Assembly: GCF_013285155.1 (NCBI RefSeq)
Contig: NZ_JABTEL010000004.1
Span: forward strand, 365,099 to 429,098
Origin: Winogradskyella undariae
Lineage (GTDB): Bacteria; Bacteroidota; Bacteroidia; Flavobacteriales; Flavobacteriaceae
DNA: 64,000 nucleotides
Direction: 5' to 3'
Numbering within the stretch: position 1 is the stretch's first letter; every line of letters begins with the position of its first letter. A model generated the notes under the pieces. That model saw only the letters and a list, made by a program, of their open reading frames with translations, was not told the DNA's origin and searched no databases. A program made the translations under genes and the position numbers. Positions 16,323-24,701 of this stretch are shown here, in pieces.

Positions 16323-17108
16323 CTACGCTTTCAGTTTCTCTAAGTTAGAAAGCTTTTTATTTAAAAGGTTTTCTTCCTTTAAAAGATTTACTGTTTTTAA
16401 AGATGCAGCCGTAACACTTAAAGGTAAAACGATAATAACACCAATAAATGGAATGAATAAAAATAGCATGAAAATAATACCATTACCTATGGCTACACCA
16501 CGATACTTTCTTACAAATCGTAGACTTTCTTTATATTTAAAATGGCGCTCTAAAGTATAATCCATGTTACCAAAGCCGGCATAATAAGCCTGTACTAAAA
16601 ACAAAATAACTGTAGCAGCAATACTTCCTATTAAAGGAATGAAGTTCAATAATAAAATGGGTATGGTTACAAGTAGTTCTTTTCCTAAATTTCTAACATT
16701 GATGCGTATACCTCTCCATAATTGCTCTTGGAAAGAGGTTTTTCTATGATTATGTCTGTCAACTCCCGTTATGTGCTCTTCAATTTTTTCAGAAACTGGA
16801 CTCATAAAAGGCGCAGACAATGCCATAATGATGTGTTTGTATAGAATTAATCCTATAGCCACAATCATAATAGCACCTATAAAGGTGGAGATGGTTGTAA
16901 AGGTTTCTTTGCCCCATTCCCAAGTCCAGGCTTTAGCTATAAAGCGCCCCATATTATCAGAAAGGCCATAAGACATCAATCCGATAATAGTGGCGGTAAT
17001 AATGCTAATAAGCACAGGAATTGCAAAATATTTCCAAAGTTTTAATTTTGAAATTAAAGCGAAAGATCCTGAATAGGCTTTTATACCTTTTAATATGTTA
17101 TTGATCAT
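16323..17108 (-). CDS. EI24/CysZ-like multi-pass membrane protein
   Basis: 261 residues with about four to five membrane helices and the EI24-domain layout (a long hairpin of hydrophobic segments around 25-50, 65-95, 145-190 and 205-235). CysZ, a sulfate transporter, is the best-known member, but this sequence has no cysteine-operon neighbours, so the substrate is left open. It sits between hemE and hemF on the same strand. The link to heme synthesis may be only positional. Confidence 0.8.
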   Translation of the reverse strand: MINNILKGIKAYSGSFALISKLKLWKYFAIPVLISIITATIIGLMSYGLSDNMGRFIAKAWTWEWGKETFTTISTFIGAIMIVAIGLILYKHIIMALSAPFMSPVSEKIEEHITGVDRHNHRKTSFQEQLWRGIRINVRNLGKELLVTIPILLLNFIPLIGSIAATVILFLVQAYYAGFGNMDYTLERHFKYKESLRFVRKYRGVAIGNGIIFMLFLFIPFIGVIIVLPLSVTAASLKTVNLLKEENLLNKKLSNLEKLKA

Positions 17109-17180
17109 ATTATTGTTTTTAATTAACTCTACTTAAAAGACGTTAAAACGTATGATAAGTTACAATAATTGAAGATTTAC

Positions 17181-18209
17181 TTATTCTGCTTTATATTCTT
17201 TAACAGCATCTATAAATGCTTTGGCGTTTTCTAAAGGAATGTTTGGTAAAATACCGTGTCCTAAATTAACGATGTATTTATCTTTTCCGAAATCGTTAAT
17301 CATTTGTGTGACCATCTTTTTAATTTCAGCTGGTGGCGAAAATAAACGTGTTGGATCAAAATTACCTTGTAAAGTAATATTTCCACCTGTTAAGTAACGT
17401 GCGTTTTTAGGAGAACATGTCCAATCTACTCCTAAAGCAGAAGCACCAGATTTTGCCATAGTATCTAAAGCAAACCAACATCCTTTTCCAAAAGCAATTA
17501 CCGGAGCATCGTCTTTTAAAGCGTCAATGATTTGTTGCATATATTGCCAAGAAAATTCTTGATAATCTACTGGAGATAACATACCTCCCCAAGAATCGAA
17601 TACTTGTACAGCATTACAACCCGCTTTTACTTTTTCTTTAAGATAAGCAATGGTTGTGTCTGTTATTTTTTGTAGTAAACCGTGAGCAGCTATAGGATTC
17701 GTAAAACAAAACTCTTTGGCTTTATCAAAGTTTTTAGAACCTTGTCCTTGCACACAATAACAAAGAATAGTCCATGGCGAACCAGCAAAACCAATTAAAG
17801 GAATCTCATCATTAAGTTTCTCTTTAGTCGCTTTTACAGCTTCATAAACATAGTTTAGAGCTACTTTTACATCAGGAACAATAACATTATCGACATCTTT
17901 TTGAGAACGAATAGGGTTTGGTAAATAAGGACCAAAATTTGGTTTCATTTCTACCTCAATATTCATAGCTTGTGGAATTACTAAAATATCTGAAAATAAA
18001 ATAGCAGCATCCATACCATAACGACGAATAGGTTGTACGGTAATTTCACTTGCTAATTCAGGTGTTTGGCAGCGTGTAAAAAAATCATACTTCGCTTTAA
18101 TTTCCATGAACTCTGGTAAATAACGTCCTGCTTGACGCATCATCCATACTGGTGGACGTTCTACTGTTTCCCCTTTTAATGCTCTTAAAAATAAATCGTT
18201 CTTAATCAT
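17181..18209 (-). CDS. hemE: Uroporphyrinogen decarboxylase
   Basis: 342 residues. It removes four carboxyl groups from uroporphyrinogen III to give coproporphyrinogen III. The signature [14 protein letters not shown] is at about 20-33, and the substrate-pocket [12 protein letters not shown] and the C-terminal NLGHGILPN are present. It starts 1 bp after the ktrA stop codon, so it is translated from the same mRNA as the potassium genes. Confidence 0.98.
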   Translation of the reverse strand: MIKNDLFLRALKGETVERPPVWMMRQAGRYLPEFMEIKAKYDFFTRCQTPELASEITVQPIRRYGMDAAILFSDILVIPQAMNIEVEMKPNFGPYLPNPIRSQKDVDNVIVPDVKVALNYVYEAVKATKEKLNDEIPLIGFAGSPWTILCYCVQGQGSKNFDKAKEFCFTNPIAAHGLLQKITDTTIAYLKEKVKAGCNAVQVFDSWGGMLSPVDYQEFSWQYMQQIIDALKDDAPVIAFGKGCWFALDTMAKSGASALGVDWTCSPKNARYLTGGNITLQGNFDPTRLFSPPAEIKKMVTQMINDFGKDKYIVNLGHGILPNIPLENAKAFIDAVKEYKAE

Positions 18210-18210
18210 G

Positions 18211-18927
18211 TTATATATTTTTATTTCTCAAATCGTATTCTTCTTGTCCTGCGCAATAATTCTCTATGTCTTTGTTGTTTCCGTAAACGACTAAAGTATC
18301 ATGTTCTTGTACTACGGTTTCTGAATTGATTCGACCTATACTTTCTTTAATTATATGTTTTTTACCTATTATATTATGAATTTCTTTTTCACGAATAATG
18401 GTAATTAATGTCAGTTTAAACTTGTTTGTTGTATCAAGTTCTTTTAAAGATTTATTGAAGAAATCTTTTTTAGCTTTTACTTCAGAAATGGTGAAATTAT
18501 TATCTAATTGATAGTTTTCTAAAGTAGATTTAAAGTTAATTTGTTGAGTTAATCGTCTTGCGGAATCTTGTTCTGGGTGAACAATACTATTCACTCCCAT
18601 CGCTTCTAAAACGGTATCGTGAATAGGAGATATGGCACGGCTAATAATCTTTACATCGCTTAGTTTTTTAAGGATAGCTGTTGTAATTATGGCAGCACCT
18701 TCATTTTCACCAATAGCAACGACCACTTTATCTGCGTCTTTTAATGGTACAGCATCATAAGCTAATTCGTTTGTAGAGTCCATACAGATGGTGTGAGAAA
18801 CTAAATCTTTTAACAAATTTATTTTCTCCATATCTCTGTCTATGGCAATGACTTCATTACCTGTTTCTGTAAGACTTAATGCGAGTGCATTTCCAAAATT
18901 TCCGAGTCCGATAACGATTACTTTCAT
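18211..18927 (-). CDS. ktrA: Potassium-uptake regulatory protein KtrA/TrkA-like (RCK domain)
   Basis: 238 residues: an N-terminal RCK/TrkA-N Rossmann domain with the nucleotide-binding [10 protein letters not shown] at about 7-16 and acidic residue ID at about 30, and a C-terminal TrkA-C domain. It gates the TrkH/KtrB channel encoded just upstream by binding ATP/ADP or NAD(H) on the cytosolic side. It is one RCK unit long, like KtrA and unlike the double-length TrkA of enterobacteria. Confidence 0.92.
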   Translation of the reverse strand: MKVIVIGLGNFGNALALSLTETGNEVIAIDRDMEKINLLKDLVSHTICMDSTNELAYDAVPLKDADKVVVAIGENEGAAIITTAILKKLSDVKIISRAISPIHDTVLEAMGVNSIVHPEQDSARRLTQQINFKSTLENYQLDNNFTISEVKAKKDFFNKSLKELDTTNKFKLTLITIIREKEIHNIIGKKHIIKESIGRINSETVVQEHDTLVVYGNNKDIENYCAGQEEYDLRNKNI

Positions 18928-18961
18928 CTTTATAAAAATTTATATGCTTTGTAAAATAACC

Positions 18962-20713
18962 TTAGTTAATTAAAATATTCTCTTTAGGATACTCGTAAAA
19001 CTGATGGTTTATTTGTTTTAATAAACCAATCATTAAGTTGAGCATTCCTATACGACCAATAAACATGATTAAAATGATAACATATTTACTAGCCTCACTT
19101 AAAGTTGGTGTAAAATTTAAACTTAAGCCAACGGTGCTAAAGGCAGAAAAACATTCAAAAACAATATTTAATATAGGTGTGTTTTTAGGTTCAAATACCA
19201 ACAATGCCATTATTGCTAAGCCAATAACTATAAGTGAAATACTTAAAATAGCAAACGCTCTTGAGGTGGATTGTGATGATATTCTTTTTCCAAAAATCTC
19301 AATACGTGTTTTACCTCTTGCAACGGTGAAAATATTTAGTGTTGCTAATGCAAATGTACTTGTTTTTATACCACCACCTGTAGATGCTGGTGATGCTCCA
19401 ATCCACATTAAAAATATCACAAACAACAATGATGGAACAGTCATTTGGCTATAATCAATAACATTAAAACCGGCTGTTCTTGGACTTACCGAGTTAAAGG
19501 CTGCGTTTGTTAATTTACCTATTAAAGTTGTGTGCTCTAACATAGTGTTGTTGTATTCTGAAATAAAGAATACAACCCAACCTAAAAATAATAATATTAC
19601 TGTAGTGTATATAACGATCTTTGTGTTTAGTGTAATGATGCTTATTCGTTTATGTACACCTTCAGGATCAAATAATTCTAAGAAGAAGATTTTAATTTTC
19701 TTATAGTAGTTGAAAATAATATTATGACCTAATCCACCAAAAATAACAAGCATCATAATTATCCATTGAAAACTATAGTTAAAACGGATGCTTTTTTCAA
19801 ATAATCCGGATGGTAAAATGGAAAATCCAGCGTTACAAAAAGCAGATATAGAGTGAAAAACTGAGAAGAAAATTCTATCTTTAATAACGGTGTTATCTAT
19901 AACTGAAGAATAAATAAATATGGCTCCAATCATTTCTAAAGACATTGTGAAAATTACCACATTTAGTGCCGCACGAAAAACATCTTTAAGGCCATCTTGA
20001 GCAATAAAATCTCGCGTATTTAAACCTTCTTTAAAGGATGAACTTCCTCTAAAAAAGAAGGCGAAAAAAGAGGTGAATGTTAAAATACCTAAACCGCCTA
20101 ATTGTATTAGAACTAGGATAATAGATTGTCCTACAATAGTAAAGTCTTTACTGGTATCTAATACCGCTAGGCCTGTTACACAAACAGAGCTTGTGGCTGT
20201 AAATAAAGCATTTGTAAAGCTTATACCATTTGTAGTTGCACTTGGTAGCATTAATAAAAAAGCACCTAAGATGGCTAGTATAAAAAAGCTTCCTACAAAT
20301 ACGATGGCAGGATTAAAATACTTTTCATAAATGTAACGTACAAAAACTAGCAGTCTAAGTAAGAAGTATAAAACAAGACCTAATTCTAATATTGGCTTTA
20401 TTTTTTGTAAAATATAATGATAATCGTTATGTCTATGCGTAATTGCTAAAAAACCAGAAGCTAATAGTAATATTGAGATGATAACAATATTAACAAGTGC
20501 AACTCTTTGGTTTTTTTTATACTTATAAGCATAAAGTTTAACAGCATTAAAAATGATTAATAAGACTGATAAAGCAATTAAACCAAAGACATGTGGTGAT
20601 GTAAAATTATCAGTATGATCATAACCAAAATCAAAGACAATAAAGAACAATACAATAATATCGAAAAAACGATAAATGTAATTGAGGACAGATTGTCTTT
20701 CTAGCTTTGACAT
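18962..20713 (-). CDS. ktrB: TrkH/KtrB-family potassium uptake channel
   Basis: 583 residues with many membrane helices. Four pore-like repeats end in selectivity-type segments (SSVCVTGLAVLDT, SAFCNAGFSILPSG, SPRTAGFNVIDYS, SAFSTVGLSLNFTP), the mark of the K+-translocating SKT superfamily. An extra N-terminal block of about 120 residues with four hydrophobic helices is longer than in typical KtrB. It forms the channel regulated by the KtrA protein 34 bp downstream. Its place inside the heme gene cluster is probably coincidental or a conserved family synteny. Confidence 0.93.
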   Translation of the reverse strand: MSKLERQSVLNYIYRFFDIIVLFFIVFDFGYDHTDNFTSPHVFGLIALSVLLIIFNAVKLYAYKYKKNQRVALVNIVIISILLLASGFLAITHRHNDYHYILQKIKPILELGLVLYFLLRLLVFVRYIYEKYFNPAIVFVGSFFILAILGAFLLMLPSATTNGISFTNALFTATSSVCVTGLAVLDTSKDFTIVGQSIILVLIQLGGLGILTFTSFFAFFFRGSSSFKEGLNTRDFIAQDGLKDVFRAALNVVIFTMSLEMIGAIFIYSSVIDNTVIKDRIFFSVFHSISAFCNAGFSILPSGLFEKSIRFNYSFQWIIMMLVIFGGLGHNIIFNYYKKIKIFFLELFDPEGVHKRISIITLNTKIVIYTTVILLFLGWVVFFISEYNNTMLEHTTLIGKLTNAAFNSVSPRTAGFNVIDYSQMTVPSLLFVIFLMWIGASPASTGGGIKTSTFALATLNIFTVARGKTRIEIFGKRISSQSTSRAFAILSISLIVIGLAIMALLVFEPKNTPILNIVFECFSAFSTVGLSLNFTPTLSEASKYVIILIMFIGRIGMLNLMIGLLKQINHQFYEYPKENILIN

Positions 20714-20739
20714 TTAAATCACTATGGTTTATTTTAAAA

Positions 20740-20760
20740 CACCTATTTTTAAAATAGGTG
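20740..20760 (-). terminator. Hairpin between hemCD and ktrB
   Basis: A perfect stem CACCTATTTT/AAAATAGGTG with a tiny loop, followed on the minus strand by TTTT. It lies 12 bp after the hemCD stop codon, so it probably ends or attenuates the hemA-hemCD transcript before the potassium genes. Confidence 0.75.
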
Positions 20761-20771
20761 TAAATTTACTA

Positions 20772-22349
20772 TTAACTATAGTATTCATTAACTAATTCTA
20801 CAACACTTTCTACTAAAGGAACTTTTGCTACGCGTACTTCTTTAAAGTGCTTTTTAGCTTCTATAGCTGTTGTTTCTCCAATACAAAAGGCAATTCCTTT
20901 TGCTTCGTTTAATTGTAAGAAACTTTGAACTGTAGATGGGCTGTAAAACATAACGCCATCTAAATCTTCTTCAATTTTTTTAGCGTCTAGTTTTGTTTCG
21001 TAAGCCTCAACTTCGTTAACTTTAATGTTGTTTTCAGATAGGATATCTGAAATCGTATCTAACCTTAAGTTACTACAAAAATAAGTTACTTCTGTACCAT
21101 CCATAAATTCAGCCATATGTTCAGCTAAATTTTTAGCATAAGATTCATGGTGCTTTACTTTGCCTATGCGTTTTTCTACCAAGCGTTTAGTACGTCTACC
21201 AACACAATATATGTTTTTGAATTGTAATTCTATAGCAGAGAAGTTAGTTAGTAAGGCTTCTACAGCATTCTGGCTTGTGATAATGACATTTTCAATCTCG
21301 TTACGAACGATATTTTTATTTAATCGGTTAGGATTCGTTTTAATATCATCGTTACTTACAGCAACAACATCTTCGTGAAACTTAGCAACCTGATCTTTTG
21401 TTAATTTCTTAGTTGAATAAATATTAGTGACTTTATCACCTTGACCTAATTCGTCTATCAAAATTTTCCCTCCTTTACCAATAACATAATCAGCACAGAA
21501 TTCTGCTAAATTATGATGACTACCAAGAGGGACAACTTTAGAAACTTCGATCTTTTTAGAACCATCTGTACTTAAAAGAATAGCTTTAAAATTAACCTCT
21601 TCGTCTTTAATGTAAGCTAAAGCTCCGATTGGTGCAGAACAACCGCCTTCAAGACGATTTAAAAACTCGCGCTCAATTGATGTGCTTATTTCTGTTTCTT
21701 CGTGATTAATTTCGGCACAAATAGCACGTGTTTCTTCATCTGCTTCTAATGCTGTAATCATAACTGCTCCTTGTGCTGGTGCAGGAATCATCCAATGTAG
21801 ATTAATAGCGTCTTCAGGTGTAAGATTTAAACGTCCTAAACCAGCCCCTGCAAAAATAGCAGCATCCCAATCTTCGTTCTCGTCTAATTTTTCTAATCGT
21901 GAATTTACATTACCACGTAAACCAACTATTGTATGCGTTGGGTAGCGGTTTAACCATTGTGCACGGCGTCTTAAACTTCCTGTAGCAATAATGGCGTCTT
22001 TAGCAGATAAAAACTCTTCGTTATCTTTAAAAACTAAGGTGTCATTAACATTTCCACGTTTTAAAACAGCAGCTTGTATAATACCTTTTGGTAAAACAGT
22101 TGGTACGTCCTTTAATGAGTGAACTGCAATATCAATGGCGCCTTTCAGCATAGCAACATCTAAAGTCTTAGTAAAAACTCCAGTAATTCCCATTTCGTAT
22201 AAGGGTTTATCTAGAACTAAGTCTCCGGTAGATTTTATAGGTACAAGTACGGTTTTGTGACCCAATCTTTCAAGTTGAGATTGAACGGTTTTTGCTTGCC
22301 ACATAGCGAGCTGGCTGTCGCGTGTGCCAATGCGAATAATTTTAGACAT
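20772..22349 (-). CDS. hemCD: Bifunctional hydroxymethylbilane synthase / uroporphyrinogen III synthase
   Basis: 525 residues. Residues about 1-300 are HemC: catalytic Asp in SLKDVPT (D81) and the dipyrromethane-binding C237 (EGGCSAPIGA). Residues about 310-525 show HemD features (VIITSQNAVEAL, FKNIYCVGRRTKRLVEK, MFYSPSTVQSFL, AFCIGETTAIEAKKHF). So one polypeptide makes linear hydroxymethylbilane and closes it with inversion of ring D. No separate hemD is seen nearby. The ATG overlaps the hemA stop by 8 bp, indicating translational coupling. Its order with hemA is the normal one for these bacteria. Confidence 0.93.
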   Translation of the reverse strand: MSKIIRIGTRDSQLAMWQAKTVQSQLERLGHKTVLVPIKSTGDLVLDKPLYEMGITGVFTKTLDVAMLKGAIDIAVHSLKDVPTVLPKGIIQAAVLKRGNVNDTLVFKDNEEFLSAKDAIIATGSLRRRAQWLNRYPTHTIVGLRGNVNSRLEKLDENEDWDAAIFAGAGLGRLNLTPEDAINLHWMIPAPAQGAVMITALEADEETRAICAEINHEETEISTSIEREFLNRLEGGCSAPIGALAYIKDEEVNFKAILLSTDGSKKIEVSKVVPLGSHHNLAEFCADYVIGKGGKILIDELGQGDKVTNIYSTKKLTKDQVAKFHEDVVAVSNDDIKTNPNRLNKNIVRNEIENVIITSQNAVEALLTNFSAIELQFKNIYCVGRRTKRLVEKRIGKVKHHESYAKNLAEHMAEFMDGTEVTYFCSNLRLDTISDILSENNIKVNEVEAYETKLDAKKIEEDLDGVMFYSPSTVQSFLQLNEAKGIAFCIGETTAIEAKKHFKEVRVAKVPLVESVVELVNEYYS

Positions 22350-23589
22350 TATCTGTAGTTTCTAACTGGAATATTTTTTTGATGAGCTCTATGCTTTCAT
22401 CAGAAGAATCACTATCTTCTCTTAAGTGGTGTGCAAATTGATTGGTGATTTTTTGAATAATATTATTACTAATCAATTCGGCCTGATCTTCATTAAAATC
22501 AGCTATTTTTTTGCGTTGGTTGTTAAGTTCAGAATTTTTATAATCTGTCAACTTATGTTTTATAGCCTGAATGGTAGGTACAAACTTTAAGGTGTCTAAC
22601 CAAGCATTAAATTCGGCTGTAATTTCTACAATTATACCTTCAGCGTCAGGAATAAATGCTTTACGTTTTTCTAAAGTGTCATCCGTAATTTTAGCTAAAT
22701 CATCTAAATGTACAAGCGTAATATTAGAATGTTCTCTAATATCTTCATTCACATTTTTTGGAATAGATAAATCTAAAACTAATAAAGGTTTTGTAGTTGA
22801 AATTAAATCTTTATAAACCGTTGGGCTGTGAGCACCTGTTGCAACAATGGCAATATCTGAAGCGTTTAATTCTTCGGCTAAATTATCGTAATCTTTAACC
22901 ACAAGATTAAATTTACCTGCTACTTCTTCTGCTTTACCTTTGGTTCTATTAATTAAGGTGATGTGAGGATTTTTAGTGTGTTTTACTAAATTTTCACATG
23001 TATTTCTACCTATTTTACCTGTTCCGAAGAGTAGAATATTCTTTTTCGAAATATTTTCTACGTTGTTCATTATATATTGAACAGAGGCAAAAGATACAGA
23101 TGTTGCACCTGAAGATAATAGTGTTTCGTTTTTAATACGTTTACTTGCTCTAATTACCGAATTTACTAAACGCTCGGTAAATGAATTAAGTAAGTTGAAT
23201 TTTTTAGAAGCTCTTGCACCAGCTTTAAGTTGAAAGATAATTTCAAAATCACCTAAAATCTGACTATCTAAACCAGAACCTACACGAAACATGTGGTTAA
23301 TGGCTTCTTTATTTTTATGTACGTAAGCGACTTCTTGAAACTCTTCTACAGTTCCTTTAGTGTTTTCACATAATAAATGAATCAGCTGAAATGGATGTTC
23401 TGCAAAACCATAAATTTCTGTACGATTACAGGTTGAAATTACCAATAGACTCTCTATACCATTCTCTTTGGCTTGGGTCAATACGTTTTCTTTAGCGGTA
23501 TCGCTAAGACTAAAATGACCACGCACTTCCGCATCAGCTTTTTTATAGCTGAGACCTATCGCGTAAAAATATTTGCTTTTATGTTGCAT
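22342..23589 (-). CDS. hemA: Glutamyl-tRNA reductase
   Basis: 415 residues. It reduces glutamyl-tRNA to glutamate-1-semialdehyde, the first committed step of C5 heme synthesis. Catalytic cysteine C54 is in ISTCNRTEIYG. The NADPH-binding LLFGTGKIGRNTCENL is at about 180-195 and a dimerisation domain ends the protein. It is the first gene of the operon with hemCD. A -7 element TACATTTG (23633-23640) lies about 44 bp upstream. Known family members are often controlled by heme-triggered degradation; nothing in the DNA shows this here. Confidence 0.97.
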   Translation of the reverse strand: MQHKSKYFYAIGLSYKKADAEVRGHFSLSDTAKENVLTQAKENGIESLLVISTCNRTEIYGFAEHPFQLIHLLCENTKGTVEEFQEVAYVHKNKEAINHMFRVGSGLDSQILGDFEIIFQLKAGARASKKFNLLNSFTERLVNSVIRASKRIKNETLLSSGATSVSFASVQYIMNNVENISKKNILLFGTGKIGRNTCENLVKHTKNPHITLINRTKGKAEEVAGKFNLVVKDYDNLAEELNASDIAIVATGAHSPTVYKDLISTTKPLLVLDLSIPKNVNEDIREHSNITLVHLDDLAKITDDTLEKRKAFIPDAEGIIVEITAEFNAWLDTLKFVPTIQAIKHKLTDYKNSELNNQRKKIADFNEDQAELISNNIIQKITNQFAHHLREDSDSSDESIELIKKIFQLETTDNV

Positions 23590-23632
23590 TTGTGACGTTC
23601 GCTCGTTTACCTGACTTTGGAAAGTAACGGCG

Positions 23633-23640
23633 CAAATGTA
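23633..23640 (-). promoter_or_regulatory. hemA promoter -7 element
   Basis: TACATTTG on the minus strand fits the Bacteroidota TAnnTTTG consensus and lies about 44 bp before the hemA ATG. Confidence 0.6.
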
Positions 23641-23734
23641 ATTTCGATATTTTTAAAAAAACAACGCTAGGAGAACTTTAAGTATCGCTTGTGGTTTTTT
23701 AGCCTCGTTTTTAACGAAAACATGATAAAAATCA

Positions 23735-23742
23735 TACTTTTG
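23735..23742 (+). promoter_or_regulatory. -7 element of the AraC-type regulator gene
   Basis: TACTTTTG fits the TAnnTTTG consensus and precedes the chosen ATG by 56 bp. Together with the divergent hemA promoter it forms a compact regulatory region of about 210 bp. Confidence 0.6.
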
Positions 23743-23798
23743 CATGTAATCAAGAGCTTTCGAGCTTCTTGTTTAGAATAGATCTAAATAATGGAGAA

Positions 23799-24698
23799 AT
23801 GAATTCAGAAAAAAAGGACTTAAAAAGTATCGCTAAAGGTACTTTTGAAGAAACATATCTAGAAGAAGGCTTTTTTGTTTTAACGCATAAAAATGAAAAT
23901 GATACTGTAGAAATTCTTGAACGGAAGATAGATAGCAGCTATATTCAGTTTCATTTTTGTAATAAAGGAACTGCTGCTTTTGTGTTTAACCAAGGGCGTT
24001 ATACTTTAAATATTGATGAAGAAACGTCTTTATTACTTTATAATCCTGAGCGCGATTTACCTATTCATTTAGAATTACAACCGCATTCTTGGTTGGTGTC
24101 TTTAGTGATTTCTATTAAGAAGTTTCATGGTTTATTTTCTGAAGATACCAATTACGTTACTTTTTTAATGGATGATAATAAGGATAAAAAGTATTATAAG
24201 GATGGAAAAATTTCTCCATCAATGGCTGTGGTTTTAAATCAGTTAATTAGTTTTAATCTTAATAATTCTATTAAATCATTGTATTTTAAAGGTAAAGCTT
24301 ACGAGTTGTTGAGTCTATTTTTTAATAGAAGTGAAGATGCTGATATTGAACAATGTCCGTTTTTAGTAGATGAGGTTAATGTCGCTAAACTGAAAAAGGC
24401 AAAAGATATTATTATTGCTAATATGTCAGAACCGCCAAGTTTGCAAGAATTAGCAGATGAAATAGATCTGAGCTTAAAAAAATTAAAAGAAGGGTTTAAA
24501 CAGATTTATGGCGACTCGGTTTTTAGTTTTCTATTCGATTATAAAATGGAAGTGGCACGTAAACTTTTAGAATCTGGTGATTATAATGTTAACGAAGTTG
24601 GGTTACGAGTGGGTTACAGCACCGGAAGCCATTTTATTGCGGCTTTTAAGAAGAAATTTGGGACGACGCCTAAGAAGTATATAACGGCTTCTAGTTAG
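23799..24698 (+). CDS. AraC-family transcriptional regulator (divergent from hemA)
   Basis: 299 residues from the ATG at 23799, which is preceded by a GGAGA box 5-9 bp away; the open frame begins at a TTG at 23769. The N-terminal 190 residues are an unassigned sensor domain. The C-terminal AraC double helix-turn-helix covers about 195-299 (LQELADEIDLSLKKLKEGFKQIYG and VNEVGLRVGYSTGSHFIAAFKKKFGTTPKKY). Divergent placement beside hemA suggests control of heme genes, but no operator is proven. A decayed copy of the last 220 bp lies at 28169-28390. Confidence 0.88.
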   Translation: MNSEKKDLKSIAKGTFEETYLEEGFFVLTHKNENDTVEILERKIDSSYIQFHFCNKGTAAFVFNQGRYTLNIDEETSLLLYNPERDLPIHLELQPHSWLVSLVISIKKFHGLFSEDTNYVTFLMDDNKDKKYYKDGKISPSMAVVLNQLISFNLNNSIKSLYFKGKAYELLSLFFNRSEDADIEQCPFLVDEVNVAKLKKAKDIIIANMSEPPSLQELADEIDLSLKKLKEGFKQIYGDSVFSFLFDYKMEVARKLLESGDYNVNEVGLRVGYSTGSHFIAAFKKKFGTTPKKYITASS

Positions 24699-24701
24699 GT
24701 T

